DNA from: Lentzea fradiae
Lineage (GTDB): Bacteria; Actinomycetota; Actinomycetes; Mycobacteriales; Pseudonocardiaceae
Direction of reading: 5' to 3'
Length of the DNA: 64,000 nucleotides
Assembly: GCF_900100955.1 (NCBI RefSeq)
Contig: NZ_FNCC01000009.1
Span: 186,001-250,000, forward strand
Shown here: positions 55,313 through 64,000 of the stretch, piece after piece
Layout of the letters: every line of letters begins with the position of its first letter
Position numbering within the stretch: the stretch's first letter is position 1
Position numbers and translations under genes: made by a program
Notes under the pieces: model-generated
The model's input: only the letters and a program-made list of their open reading frames with translations
What the model was told of the DNA's origin: nothing
Databases searched by the model: none

Positions 55313-56692
55313 ATGGAGAACATTGTTTTCCCGCAGGGTTTTCTGTGGGGAGCCGCGACCGCGGCCTTCCAGGTGGAAGGCGCGACCGAGGTGGACGGCC
55401 GCACCGACTCGATCTGGGACGAGTTCTGTCGCCAGCCCGGGAAGGTGGTCGGCGGAGACTGCGGTGAGCCCGCGGCCGACCACTACCGCCGGTTCGAGCA
55501 GGACGTCGCCCTGATGGCGGACCTCGGGCTCAAGGCGTACCGGTTCTCCATCGCCTGGCCGCGCGTGCGGCCGGACGGTGGCAAGGTCAACCAGGCCGGT
55601 CTCGACTTCTACAGCAGGCTCGTGGACACGCTGCTGGAGAACGACATCCTGCCGTGGCCGACGCTGTACCACTGGGACCTGCCGCAGGCGCTGGAGGTGG
55701 AGGGCGGCTGGGCCAACCGCGACACCGCGTTCCGCTTCGCGGAGTACGCGACGTCCGCGGTCGAAGCCCTCGGCGACCGCGTCAGCTCGTGGACGACGCT
55801 CAACGAGCCGTGGTGCTCGGCGTTCCTCGGCTACGCCTCGGGTGTGCACGCCCCCGGCCGCCAGGACCCGCGCGCGGCCGTGTCCGCGGTGCACCACCTG
55901 CTGCTGGGCCACGGGCTCGCCGCCGACGCGATCCGCGCCGGCGTCCCCGGTGCCCAGGTGGGCATCACGCTCAACATGTACCCGATCATCCCGGTCGACC
56001 CGAGCAACCCCGCGGACCTCGACGTGGCGCGCCGTCTCGACGGCCTTCAGCAGCGGATCTTCCTCGACCCGTTGCTGCGCGGCGAGTACCCGGCCGACAT
56101 CGTGGCCGACCTGGAGCCGTTCGGGTTCGCCGGCAACGTCCAGGACGGTGACCTGGACATCATCTCCGGGCCGCTCGACATGCTCGGCGTGAACTACTAC
56201 AGCGAGCACTACGTCAGCTCGTCGGCCAACGGCAGCGAGCCCGGCCCGTCCCCGTGGGTGGGCGTGGAGCAGGCGTCGTTCCCCCGCAGGGACGCGCCGA
56301 TCACCGACATGGGCTGGGAGGTCCGGCCGGACGGCCTGACCGCCACGCTGCTGCGGCTGCACCACGACTACCCGCGGCTGCCGCTGTACATCACGGAGAA
56401 CGGGGCCGCGTTCCGCGACCACGTCAACGGCTCCGGTGCGATCGACGACGTCGACCGCACCGGCTTCATCGCCTCCCACCTCCGCGCCGCCCACACGGCG
56501 ATCGAGGCGGGAGTCGACCTGCGCGGGTACTTCTGCTGGTCGCTGCTGGACAACTTCGAGTGGGCCGAGGGGTACGCGAAGCGGTTCGGCATCGTCCACG
56601 TCGACTACGACACCCAGGTCCGCACCCCGAAGATGAGTGCGAGGTGGTACAGCCGGGTGGCGCGCGACAACGCGCTGGTCTCCGTCTCATGA
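55313..56692 (+). CDS. bglC: Intracellular GH1 beta-glucosidase BglC
   Basis: The product is 459 residues. ATG 55313 is two bases after the cebG stop and follows AAGGGG. Acid/base Glu165 in TTLNEPWCS, nucleophile Glu362 in ITENG, and N-terminal FLWGAATAAFQVEG are GH1 hallmarks. There is no signal peptide, so it hydrolyses imported cello-oligosaccharides in the cytosol. It also removes the CebR inducer, giving feedback. Confidence 0.95.
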   Translation: MENIVFPQGFLWGAATAAFQVEGATEVDGRTDSIWDEFCRQPGKVVGGDCGEPAADHYRRFEQDVALMADLGLKAYRFSIAWPRVRPDGGKVNQAGLDFYSRLVDTLLENDILPWPTLYHWDLPQALEVEGGWANRDTAFRFAEYATSAVEALGDRVSSWTTLNEPWCSAFLGYASGVHAPGRQDPRAAVSAVHHLLLGHGLAADAIRAGVPGAQVGITLNMYPIIPVDPSNPADLDVARRLDGLQQRIFLDPLLRGEYPADIVADLEPFGFAGNVQDGDLDIISGPLDMLGVNYYSEHYVSSSANGSEPGPSPWVGVEQASFPRRDAPITDMGWEVRPDGLTATLLRLHHDYPRLPLYITENGAAFRDHVNGSGAIDDVDRTGFIASHLRAAHTAIEAGVDLRGYFCWSLLDNFEWAEGYAKRFGIVHVDYDTQVRTPKMSARWYSRVARDNALVSVS

Positions 56693-57708
56693 CGGAAGGC
56701 AGGAGTCGGCGCCCCGGCCCGCGCATCGAAGAGGTCGCGCGCGTGGCCGGGGTGTCGAAGTCGACCGTGTCCAGGGTGATCAACGGCGAGAAGTACGTGA
56801 GCGAGCGGTCGCGCCAGGCGGTCCACCGCGCGATCGCGCTGCTCGGGTACAGCCCGAACCACGCCGCCCGCACCCTGGCCGGCAGCAAGGCGAACGCCAT
56901 CGCGCTGGTGATCTCGGAACAGGGCAGCCGGGTGCTGGCCGACCCGTTCTTCGCCGGGATCCTGCGCGGTGTGCACGCCGAGCTCGCCGGACGGCACGTC
57001 CAGCTCCTGCTGATGATGAACCAGCCGCTCGACGGGGAGGACCAGGTCGCCTACCTCACGGGCGGCCACGTCGACGGGGCGCTCGTCGTGAGCCTGCACG
57101 GCGAGGACCCGTTGCCGAGGACGTTGCACGAGACGGGCTTGCCCGTCGTGTCGGGTGGCCGTCCCCTCGCGGGTGGCGGCGCCCCGTTCGTCGACTCGGA
57201 CAACTTCAACGGCTCCCTGGGAGCCGTGCGCTTCCTCATCTCGCTGAACCGCCAGAAGATCGCCACGATCGCGGGCCCGCGGGACATGGCCGTGGGCATG
57301 GACCGGCTGAGCGGCTGGCGGTGCGGGCTCGCCGAGCACGGCATGCCCGTGGACCTGGTGGTGCACAGCGACTTCACGCCCGAGAGCGGCGCCCTCGCCA
57401 TGGAGGAGCTGCTGCGCAGGGCACCCGATCTCGACGCGGTCTTCGTGGCCGCGGACATCATGGCCGTGGGCGCGTTGCGGGTGTTGCAGGCCCAGGGCCG
57501 CCGGATTCCCGACGACGTGGCCGTCGTGGGGTTCGACGACTCGGTGCTGGCCGCCACCGCGACGCCGCCGCTCACCACCGTCCGGCAGAACGTCGAGCAG
57601 CTCGGCCGCACCATGACGTGGCGCCTGCTCGCCGAGCTCGGCGGGGACGAGAAGCTGCCGCAGTCGATGCTGCTGCCGACCTCCCTGGTGCGCCGCGCGA
57701 GCGCGTGA
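56689..57708 (+). CDS. cebR: LacI-family repressor CebR (copy 2)
   Basis: The product is 339 residues. ATG 56689 overlaps the bglC stop (ATGA), so it is translationally coupled to the operon it likely regulates. The HTH is IEEVARVAGVSKSTVSRVIN; the recognition helix matches copy 1 exactly. The core domain differs at many surface and ligand-proximal positions (for example NRQKIATIAG for GRHRIATVAG), so inducer specificity may differ. Having a second repressor as the last gene of the operon is unusual. Confidence 0.92.
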   Translation: MTEGRSRRPGPRIEEVARVAGVSKSTVSRVINGEKYVSERSRQAVHRAIALLGYSPNHAARTLAGSKANAIALVISEQGSRVLADPFFAGILRGVHAELAGRHVQLLLMMNQPLDGEDQVAYLTGGHVDGALVVSLHGEDPLPRTLHETGLPVVSGGRPLAGGGAPFVDSDNFNGSLGAVRFLISLNRQKIATIAGPRDMAVGMDRLSGWRCGLAEHGMPVDLVVHSDFTPESGALAMEELLRRAPDLDAVFVAADIMAVGALRVLQAQGRRIPDDVAVVGFDDSVLAATATPPLTTVRQNVEQLGRTMTWRLLAELGGDEKLPQSMLLPTSLVRRASA

Positions 57709-57721
57709 CCGCGCGGACGCG

Positions 57722-57755
57722 CGTGGGCGCCCACCCTTGCGGATGAGCGCCCACG
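57722..57755. terminator. Bidirectional terminator candidate
   Basis: CGTGGGCGC and GCGCCCACG arms (9 base pairs) with a 16-base loop lie between the convergent cebR2 and FMN-reductase genes. Confidence 0.5.
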
Positions 57756-57768
57756 TGGCGGTGAAGAC

Positions 57769-58326
57769 TCAGACGGTCGCGGCGGTGCGGGACGCGAGGC
57801 CCTCGATCACGGCGGCCAGCTTCTCGGTGACCTCGGGGTCGTCGACCGGGTGCAGCTCGGCGAAGCGCACGACGGAGCCCGGGATGGACAGGGTCAGGTC
57901 CTCGGCGACCGCCGCACCGGCGATCTTGACGGCCTTGCGGGCCTCGTCCTGCGCCCACACGCCGCCGTACTGGCCGTAGGCGGTGCCCACGACGGCGACC
58001 GGCTTCTCCTGCAGCGCGCCGGCGCCGAACGGGCGCGACAGCCAGTCGATGGCGTTCTTCAGCACGGCGGGGATGGTGCCGTTGTACTCCGGCGAGACGA
58101 GCAGCACGGCGTCGGCCTCGGCGACGGCCTCGCGCAGCTTCGTCGCGGCGGCCGGGACCGTGCCCTCGACGTCGATGTCCTCGTTGTAGAACGGCACGGC
58201 GTCCAGGCCCTCGTACACGCTGATCTCGACCTGCTCCGGCGCGATCTGCACGGCGGCCTCGGCGAGCCTGCGGTTGTGCGAGCCGGACCGGAGAGAGCCG
58301 ACGAGCGTGATGATGCGAACGGCCAT
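57769..58326 (-). CDS. NADPH-dependent FMN reductase / quinone reductase-like
   Basis: The product is 185 residues. FMN-binding GSLRSGSHNRRLAE near the N-terminus, and LLVSPEYNGTIPAVLKNAID for the flavin contact, fit the SsuE/ChrR/NAD(P)H quinone-reductase family. It probably reduces quinones or flavins during oxidative or xenobiotic stress. Divergent from a TetR gene that may control it. Confidence 0.9.
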   Translation of the reverse strand: MAVRIITLVGSLRSGSHNRRLAEAAVQIAPEQVEISVYEGLDAVPFYNEDIDVEGTVPAAATKLREAVAEADAVLLVSPEYNGTIPAVLKNAIDWLSRPFGAGALQEKPVAVVGTAYGQYGGVWAQDEARKAVKIAGAAVAEDLTLSIPGSVVRFAELHPVDDPEVTEKLAAVIEGLASRTAATV

Positions 58327-58372
58327 GATGTGAACTCCCGGAGGATGAGAGGGTGAGGTCGACTACGGCGAT

Positions 58373-58392
58373 AAACGGGACGCGGCCCGGTT
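58373..58392. promoter_or_regulatory. Operator candidate between FMN reductase and TetR genes
   Basis: AAACGGG-ACGCGG-CCCGGTT is an imperfect inverted repeat with one mismatch, placed between the divergent starts. Confidence 0.35.
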
Positions 58393-58402
58393 GTCTTCCG
58401 GA

Positions 58403-58408
58403 TAGGCT
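58403..58408 (+). promoter_or_regulatory. -10 of leaderless TetR transcript
   Basis: TAGGCT ends 6 bases before GTG 58415, with no Shine-Dalgarno. Confidence 0.4.
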
Positions 58409-58414
58409 GCCATA

Positions 58415-59023
58415 GTGATCGACGGCACACCCCTCCCCCTCGCGGACCAGCGGAAGCCACCGCGGGCGGACGCAGCACGCAACCGGGCGCTGCTGCTCGA
58501 CGCCGCGGCGGCGCTGGCGGCGCGGTGCGGGGCGGCGGCGATCACGATGGAGTCCGTCGCCGCGGCGGCCGGCGTGGGCAAGGGCACCGTGTCGCGGCGG
58601 TTCGGCGACCGCAACGGCCTGCTCCAGGCCCTGCTCGACCACTCGGAACGCCAGTTCCAGGAGGCGTTCCTGACCGGCCCTCCCCCACTCGGGCCCGGCG
58701 CGGACCCGCTGACGCGGCTGCACGCCTACGGCCCGGCCGCGGTGCGCCACGAACACCTCCACCGCGACCTCTACCTGGCGGCCGAACCGCCGCCGGGACG
58801 CCGGTACTCGGTCCCCGCCGGGCAGCTGCGGCACCGGCACGTGGCCCTGCTGCTGCGCGCCGCCCTCCCGGACGCCGACGCGGGACTCCTCGCCCACACC
58901 CTGCTGGCGTCGGTGGACCGCGTGCTCGTGGACCACCTGGTGCGCGAGGAGGGCGTGTCGCTGGAACGGGTGGAGGCGGCGTGGCACGACCTGGTCGACC
59001 GCCTGCTGGGACGGCGCGCGTAG
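58415..59023 (+). CDS. TetR-family transcriptional regulator
   Basis: The product is 202 residues from GTG 58415. The HTH is AAAITMESVAAAAGVGKGTV and SRRFGDRNGLLQALL. The C-terminal domain is helical and Pro/Arg-rich in the middle. It is divergent from the FMN-reductase gene, an arrangement typical of a redox- or drug-responsive repressor and its target. Confidence 0.9.
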   Translation: MIDGTPLPLADQRKPPRADAARNRALLLDAAAALAARCGAAAITMESVAAAAGVGKGTVSRRFGDRNGLLQALLDHSERQFQEAFLTGPPPLGPGADPLTRLHAYGPAAVRHEHLHRDLYLAAEPPPGRRYSVPAGQLRHRHVALLLRAALPDADAGLLAHTLLASVDRVLVDHLVREEGVSLERVEAAWHDLVDRLLGRRA

Positions 59024-59129
59024 ACGTCGGCTGGTCACGTCCGGGACAGTCGCGACCGGACGGACTTCCCGGACATCGCCGGGATCGAGTCGAATCGACC
59101 ATCGAACGCGGCCACTGACCGACCGGCTC

Positions 59130-59177
59130 TTGTAGCCGCCGCCGAACTCGCCCTACGGTCGCCTGGGAGCGCTCCCA
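59130..59177 (+). promoter_or_regulatory. Second GH9 promoter and CebR operator
   Basis: TTGTAG (59130-59135), 18-base spacer, TACGGT (59154-59159), then perfect TGGGAGCGCTCCCA (59164-59177). A further half site GCGCTCCCA follows at 59195-59203. Confidence 0.78.
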
Positions 59178-59238
59178 GACACCCCGTCGGCGAGGCGCTC
59201 CCAGACGCCCGTCGACGAGGACGGAGAACCTCACTGCC

Positions 59239-61815
59239 ATGAGATCGCAACCCCCACGCCTGCTCGCCGCGACCCTGCTCGTGGCGCTCACCGCGTTCCC
59301 GCTGGCGGCACCCGCCGCCGCGGCGGACTACGAGCGCGTGCTCAACGGGTCGTTCGACAGCGGCAGCGCCGATCCCTGGTGGCCCGGCGCCGGAGTGTCC
59401 AACCGCGTGACCGGCGGCGAGCTGTGCGCGTCGGTCACCGGCGGCACCGCGAACCCCTGGGACGCCCTGATCGGCCAGAACGGCGTGCCGTTCGAGAGCG
59501 ACCAGTCGTACACGTTCTCGTTCGACGCCCACGCCACGACGGAGCAGCCCGTCACGGCCGCGGCGGGCGAAAGCGTGAGCCCCTACCGCGGGATCGCCAG
59601 CAAGCAGTTCACGGTCACGCCGCAGAAGCAGCGCTTCACGTTCACCTTCACGTCCACTCTGGACTTCCCCGACGCCGGTCACGGCCAGGTGGCGTTCCAG
59701 CTCGGCGGGCAGGACTTCGACAACACGGTCTGCGTCGACAACGTGTCGGTGGTCGGCGGCGTGAAGCCGCCCGGCGGGGGCAACCCGACGCCCACCAAGA
59801 AGGTCCAGGTCGACCTCGTGGCGTACGCGCCGGGCCTGCCCAAGCGCGCGACGCTCGTCTCCGACGCCACCGCCCCGCAGGCGTGGACGCTCAAGAGCTC
59901 CGCGGGCGCGACCGTCGCGAGTGGACAGACCACGCCGAAGGGCCTGGACGCCACGTCCGGCGACCGGGTGCACATCATCGACTTCTCGTCGTTCGACACC
60001 CCCGGCTCCGGCTACACGCTGGTCGTGGGCGAGGAGAGCAGCTACCCGTTCGACATCTCCGCGGACGCGTTCAAGAAGCTGCGCTACGACTCGCTGGCGT
60101 TCTTCTACCACCAGCGCAGCGGAACGCCGATCGAGGCGCAGTACGTCGGTGACGAGTACGCGCGTCCCGCCGGGCACATCAACGTCGCGCCCAACAAGGG
60201 CGACAACAACGTCCCGTGCCGCGCCGACCTCGCCTGCGGCTACACGCTCGACGTGCGCGGCGGCTGGTACGACGCGGGTGACCACGGCAAGTACGTCGTC
60301 AACGGCGGCATCGCGACCTGGCAGCTGCTCAACGCCTACGAGCGCGCCTCCCTGGTCGGCGACGCGACCGCGTTCCGCGACGGCTCGCTGGCCATCCCGG
60401 AGAAGGCCAACGGCGTGCCCGACCTGCTCGACGAGGCGCGCTGGGAGGTCGACTTCCTGCTGAAGATGCAGGCACCCGGCGGCATGGCGCACCACAAGAT
60501 CCACGACGAGAACTGGACGGCACTGCCGACCAGGCCCGAACTGGACTCCGAGGTCCGCCGCCTGTCGGCGACCAGCACGGCGGCGACGCTGAACCTGGCC
60601 GCCGTCGCGGCGCAGGCGTCCCGGCTGTGGAAGAACATCGACGCCACCTACGCGGCGACGACGCTGGAAGCGGCCCGCAAGGCGTACGCCGCGGCCAAGG
60701 CCAACCCGGCCAAGATCGCCGACCCGAACGACGGCACCGGCGGCGGCGCGTACAGCGACAACGTCCTCACCGACGAGTTCTACTGGGCCGCCTCGGAACT
60801 GTTCGCGACGACCGGCGAGGCCGCCTACCGCACCGACGTGACGTCGTCCCCGCACTACAAGGCGGCGAGCCTGAGCCGTGAGGGCTTCCACTGGGGCGGC
60901 ACGGCCCCGCTGGGCGACATCACGCTCGCCCTCGTCCCGAACGGCCTGCCGGCGGCGGACGTCTCGGCGATCAAGTCGTCCTTCGCCACCGTCGCGGACC
61001 AGCACCTGACCGCGATGTCCGGCATGGGCTACGCCGCGCCGTACGACAACAGCACGGCGGGCTACGTCTGGGGCTCGAACTCGGCGGTCCTGAACAACGC
61101 CACCGTGCTCGCACTGGCGCACGACTTCACCGGTGCCGAGAAGTACCGCGAAGGCGTGTTCGAGGCGCTGCACTACCTCCTCGGCCGCAACCCGCTCACC
61201 ACCTCGTACGTGGCGGGCTACGGCGACCAGGCGATGCGCAACGCCCACCACCGCTTCTGGGCCAACCAGAACGACCCGACCCTGCCGATCGCCCCGCCCG
61301 GATCGCTGTCGGGCGGCCCGAACAGCGCTCTGCAGGACCCGGTCGCGCAGCGCGTGCTCGTCGGCTGCCCGCAGCAGAAGTGCTGGGTCGACGACATCGA
61401 GGCGTACTCGGTGAACGAGGTGGCGATCAACTGGAACTCCGCCCTCGCGTGGGTCTCCGGCTGGGCGGCGGAGAAGGTGGGCACCCCCACCACCCCGCCG
61501 ACGCCGGACTGCGAGGTCGGCTTCACCGCGGGCCGCTGGCCCGGCGGCCTGTCCGCGCAGGTCAAGGTGACCAACACCGGCACCACCCCGTGGGCCGACT
61601 GGAAGCTCGCCTTCGCCCTGCCCGGCGACCAGCGGGTGACCGCCGGCTGGTCGGCGACCTGGAGCCAGACCGGCCAGAACGTGACCGCGACGAGCATGTC
61701 GTGGAACGGCGCGGTCGAGGCGGGCAAGTCCGTCTACATCGGCTTCAACGGGTCCGGGAGCGGAGGCGACCCGACCGCCTTCACGGTCAACGGCAAGACC
61801 TGCCGGACCGCCTGA
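59239..61815 (+). CDS. Secreted GH9 cellulase, CBM4-Ig-GH9-CBM2
   Basis: The product is 858 residues from ATG 59239, with GGACGGAGA upstream. Signal peptide about 1-29. A CBM4-type module (about 32-175; RVLNGSFDSGSADPW) is followed by a CelD_N immunoglobulin-like domain (about 190-285). GH9 has DAGD at 345-348 and general acid Glu727 in VNEVAINW. The CBM2 at the C-terminus (Cys-flanked, DCEVGF to NGKTC) binds crystalline cellulose. This is theme E2-type GH9, complementary to the other GH9-CBM3c enzyme. CebR operator upstream. Confidence 0.93.
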   Translation: MRSQPPRLLAATLLVALTAFPLAAPAAAADYERVLNGSFDSGSADPWWPGAGVSNRVTGGELCASVTGGTANPWDALIGQNGVPFESDQSYTFSFDAHATTEQPVTAAAGESVSPYRGIASKQFTVTPQKQRFTFTFTSTLDFPDAGHGQVAFQLGGQDFDNTVCVDNVSVVGGVKPPGGGNPTPTKKVQVDLVAYAPGLPKRATLVSDATAPQAWTLKSSAGATVASGQTTPKGLDATSGDRVHIIDFSSFDTPGSGYTLVVGEESSYPFDISADAFKKLRYDSLAFFYHQRSGTPIEAQYVGDEYARPAGHINVAPNKGDNNVPCRADLACGYTLDVRGGWYDAGDHGKYVVNGGIATWQLLNAYERASLVGDATAFRDGSLAIPEKANGVPDLLDEARWEVDFLLKMQAPGGMAHHKIHDENWTALPTRPELDSEVRRLSATSTAATLNLAAVAAQASRLWKNIDATYAATTLEAARKAYAAAKANPAKIADPNDGTGGGAYSDNVLTDEFYWAASELFATTGEAAYRTDVTSSPHYKAASLSREGFHWGGTAPLGDITLALVPNGLPAADVSAIKSSFATVADQHLTAMSGMGYAAPYDNSTAGYVWGSNSAVLNNATVLALAHDFTGAEKYREGVFEALHYLLGRNPLTTSYVAGYGDQAMRNAHHRFWANQNDPTLPIAPPGSLSGGPNSALQDPVAQRVLVGCPQQKCWVDDIEAYSVNEVAINWNSALAWVSGWAAEKVGTPTTPPTPDCEVGFTAGRWPGGLSAQVKVTNTGTTPWADWKLAFALPGDQRVTAGWSATWSQTGQNVTATSMSWNGAVEAGKSVYIGFNGSGSGGDPTAFTVNGKTCRTA

Positions 61816-61831
61816 GCACCCGCTGACCGAG

Positions 61832-61861
61832 CGCCCGTCCCCACCGCGGTGGGGGCGGGCG
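61832..61861 (+). terminator. Strong intrinsic-terminator-like hairpin after GH9 gene
   Basis: CGCCCGTCCCCACC and GGTGGGGGCGGGCG arms with a tiny loop are followed by TTTGGCGTTT. Between here and 62055 I see nothing else coding; it is intergenic. Confidence 0.65.
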
Positions 61862-62055
61862 TTTGGCGTTTCCGGGGTGGCGGGGTGCGGCTGGGGCTCG
61901 GGCGGCGCGGAGGAGGCAGCCCGGTTGGGCGCGACCCGATCGAGGGCTGCCCGGCCGACAGGCTGCCCGGCCCACCTCCGAACCCCCGCCCCGCGACCCG
62001 GCAGAACCCGCCAGCCGAACCCCCCAAGCCTCCCCGTTTCCCCTGCCACCCGCGC

Positions 62056-62069
62056 TGTGAGCGCTAACA
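62056..62069. promoter_or_regulatory. LacI-type operator, distal copy
   Basis: TGTGAGCGCTAACA, one mismatch from the palindrome TGTTAGCGCTAACA. Different from CebR sites. Confidence 0.5.
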
Positions 62070-62098
62070 GCATCACCTTGCCGTTACCGTCTCGACTC

Positions 62099-62127
62099 TT
62101 GACGCGGCTGTTGTTAGCGATAACACT
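62099..62127 (+). promoter_or_regulatory. Sugar ABC operon promoter with overlapping LacI-type operator
   Basis: TTGACG (62099-62104), 17-base spacer, AACACT (62122-62127). TGTTAGCGATAACA (62112-62125, perfect TGTTA/TAACA arms) covers the spacer and -10. Operator centres are 56 bases apart, so looping is possible. Confidence 0.55.
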
Positions 62128-62173
62128 CGCCCCCCACAGCATTGTTGCCTGCCGGTGACATCGAGGAGAACCA

Positions 62174-63259
62174 ATGAGGCTTGTCCGGATCGCGGTCACC
62201 ACCGCACTCGCCGTCTCCCTCGCGGCCTGCGGTTCCACGGAGAAGACAGTCGACCAGCAGAGCGGAACCGGGGACGGTGCGCTGGTGGGCGTCACGATGC
62301 CAACCCGGTCGTCCGAGCGGTGGGTCCGCGACGGCGACAGCCTCAAGAAGAGCCTTGAGGCCAAGGGGTACAAGGTCGACCTGCAGTACGCGGAGGACAA
62401 CATCCCGACGCAGGCCAACCAGATCGAGAACCAGATCACCAAGGGCGTGAAGCTGCTGATCGTCGCGTCGATCGACGGCAAGGCGCTCAGCTCGCAGCTG
62501 CAGCAGGCCGCGGACGCGAAGATCCCCGTGATCTCCTACGACCGGTTGCTCCTGAACACGCCGAACGTCGACTACTACGCGACGTTCGACAACTTCAAGG
62601 TCGGTGTGCAGCAGGCGAACTCGCTGCTGGACGGGCTGAAGACCAGGGGCGAGGGGCCGTTCAACATCGAGATCTTCGCCGGATCCCCAGACGACAACAA
62701 CGCCACGTTCTTCTACAACGGCGCGATGTCGGTGCTCCAGCCGCTGATCGACCAGGGCAAGCTCGTCGTCAAGTCCGGTCAGACGGACTTCAAGACCACC
62801 GCGATCCTGCGCTGGGACGCGGCCACCGCGCAGCGGCGCATGGAGGACCTGCTGACCTCGACGTACGGCAACGCCAAGGTCGACGGCGTCCTGTCGCCGT
62901 TCGACGGCCTGTCGATCGGCATCCTCTCGGCGCTCAAGAGCAACGGCTACGGCACGGGCGGCCAGCCCTACCCGATCGTGACCGGGCAGGACGCCGAGGT
63001 CGCCTCGATGAAGTCGATCATCGCGGGTGAGCAGTACTCGACGATCTTCAAGGACCTCCGCCAGCTCACCGACGTGGCGGCGAACATGGCCGACGCGGTG
63101 CTCAAGGGCACCAAGCCGGAGGTCAACAACACGACCGACTACGACAACGGCGAGAAGGTCGTGCCGTCGTTCCTGCTCCAGCCGGTTCCCGTCGACAAGT
63201 CGAACTACCAGAAAGAGCTGATCGACTCCGGCTACTACACCGCCGACCAGCTCAGGTAG
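62174..63259 (+). CDS. ChvE-like multiple-sugar-binding lipoprotein
   Basis: The product is 361 residues, after GAGGAG. Lipobox SLAAC. The mature protein begins [14 protein letters not shown] and has [20 protein letters not shown], then [17 protein letters not shown], the ChvE/XylF-type periplasmic-binding fold. It binds a monosaccharide (galactose, arabinose or xylose type). The next gene encodes its ATPase and the operon runs off the right edge. Confidence 0.92.
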   Translation: MRLVRIAVTTALAVSLAACGSTEKTVDQQSGTGDGALVGVTMPTRSSERWVRDGDSLKKSLEAKGYKVDLQYAEDNIPTQANQIENQITKGVKLLIVASIDGKALSSQLQQAADAKIPVISYDRLLLNTPNVDYYATFDNFKVGVQQANSLLDGLKTRGEGPFNIEIFAGSPDDNNATFFYNGAMSVLQPLIDQGKLVVKSGQTDFKTTAILRWDAATAQRRMEDLLTSTYGNAKVDGVLSPFDGLSIGILSALKSNGYGTGGQPYPIVTGQDAEVASMKSIIAGEQYSTIFKDLRQLTDVAANMADAVLKGTKPEVNNTTDYDNGEKVVPSFLLQPVPVDKSNYQKELIDSGYYTADQLR

Positions 63260-63264
63260 GGCCC

Positions 63265-64000
63265 GTGTCCGACGACGTCCTGGTGATGCGCGGCATCACC
63301 AAGAGGTTCGCGGGTGTCACCGCGCTGCACGAGGTCTCGCTGACCGTGCGGCGCGGTGAGATCCACGCGATCTGCGGGGAGAACGGCGCTGGCAAGTCCA
63401 CGCTGATGAAGGTGCTGTCCGGGGTGCACCCGCACGGCACGTACGAGGGCGAGATCCTCTTCGAGGGTGAGCCGTGCGCGTTCCAGAGCGTGCGCGACAG
63501 CGAGCGGCGCGGGATCGTGATCATCCACCAGGAGCTGGCGCTGTGCGGCCAGCTCTCGGTCGCGGAGAACATCTTCCTCGGCAACGAGCGGTCGCGGCGC
63601 GGGTTCGTCGACTGGAACCGCACCAACCACGAGGCCCAGGCGCTGCTCGACCGCGTCGGGCTGCGGGAGAGCCCGACGACGCGGGTCGACGACCTCGGCG
63701 TAGGCAAGCAGCAGCTCGTCGAGATCGCGAAGGCGCTGTCGAAGGAGGTCAAGCTCCTCATCCTCGACGAGCCGACGGCGGCGCTCAACGACGACGACTC
63801 GCAGCACCTGCTCGACCTGCTCGACGGGCTGCGGTCGGAGGGCGTCACCTCGGTGATCATCTCCCACAAGCTGGGTGAGGTCACGAGGATCTCCGACACC
63901 GTCACGGTGCTGCGCGACGGCAAGACCATCGAGACGCTGCCCGCGCAGGGGCTGAGCGAGGACCGCATCATCGCCGGCATGGTCGGCCGCGACCTGGAGC
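63265..64000 (+). CDS. ABC sugar transporter ATPase, GguA/XylG/MmsA-like (5' part)
   Basis: GTG 63265 opens a frame that runs beyond base 64000; 245 residues are visible. Walker [11 protein letters not shown]-loop IHQELAL, signature-like [16 protein letters not shown], Walker [12 protein letters not shown] and H-loop IISHKLGE are all present. This subfamily has two fused ATPase domains, about 500 residues; only the first is seen here. It energises uptake with the preceding binding protein. Confidence 0.93.
   Translation, partial: MSDDVLVMRGITKRFAGVTALHEVSLTVRRGEIHAICGENGAGKSTLMKVLSGVHPHGTYEGEILFEGEPCAFQSVRDSERRGIVIIHQELALCGQLSVAENIFLGNERSRRGFVDWNRTNHEAQALLDRVGLRESPTTRVDDLGVGKQQLVEIAKALSKEVKLLILDEPTAALNDDDSQHLLDLLDGLRSEGVTSVIISHKLGEVTRISDTVTVLRDGKTIETLPAQGLSEDRIIAGMVGRDLE

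Noticed and set aside
59035..62481. A 1148-codon open frame on the minus strand across the second GH9 gene
   Set aside because: It is antisense to a protein with full GH9 motifs and has only Arg/Gly/Val-rich, motif-free sequence, as expected from GC-rich shadow frames.

Overview
The window is high-GC, gene-dense DNA with many GTG starts, 4-base start/stop overlaps and actinobacterial regulators (CebR-type LacI, ROK, PucR, NarL-type two-component). It most probably comes from a soil, plant-biomass-degrading filamentous actinomycete. A member of the Pseudonocardiales is my guess from overall style and is not proven. No tRNA, rRNA, CRISPR array, transposase or prophage gene was seen.

Layout. 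(1) 1-12680: a mostly leftward envelope-glycan or glycolipid cluster. It holds GT4-type glycosyltransferases, two GT9 heptosyltransferase-like enzymes, a GmhB-like sugar bisphosphatase, a GT2 enzyme, a carbamoyltransferase, and Ugd plus UDP-glucuronate decarboxylase (UDP-Glc to UDP-GlcA to UDP-Xyl). ADH, ALDH, an SDR and a ChaB-like protein accompany them, and the cluster runs off the left edge. (2) 12785-17031: a molybdopterin oxidoreductase, a small helical protein and an MFS transporter, in one operon. (3) 17014-22180: a secreted GH92 mannosidase, an unknown secreted protein, a degenerate M28-like secreted protein and an EEP-family phosphodiesterase. (4) 22242-27987: an EF-G paralogue with a WhiB7-like promoter, a 32-codon leader peptide and a hairpin covering its ribosome-binding site, head-to-head with a NACHT/HEAT STAND NTPase that is a defence candidate. 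(5) 28067-34553: an SGNH hydrolase, a xylA-xylB-xylR operon with a palindromic operator, a DUF6223-like protein and a NarL-type two-component pair. (6) 34554-35487: no convincing gene, but a tandemly duplicated, structured, C-rich-loop RNA candidate. (7) 35488-45824: ligA, MerR/MBL-fold pair, NAD kinase, GNAT, Tat-exported hydrolase, TetR/MFS efflux pair, PucR regulator and HSL esterase. (8) 45808-61815: a cellulose-utilisation island with a GH5, two GH9 enzymes, cebEFG, bglC and two CebR paralogues, knitted together by TGGGAGCGCTCCCA-type operators. (9) 61816-64000: a ChvE-like sugar-binding lipoprotein and the start of its ABC ATPase, behind LacI-type operators.

How it works together. Secreted cellulases release cello-oligosaccharides, which CebEFG imports. 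CebEFG has no ATPase of its own here, so an MsiK-like ATPase elsewhere is implied. Intracellular BglC hydrolyses the oligosaccharides, and CebR repressors shut the system when no inducer is present. XylA/XylB and the ChvE-type transporter handle pentoses and other monosaccharides. The two least explained pieces are the EF-G/NACHT divergent locus and the duplicated RNA element upstream of ligA's 3' end.
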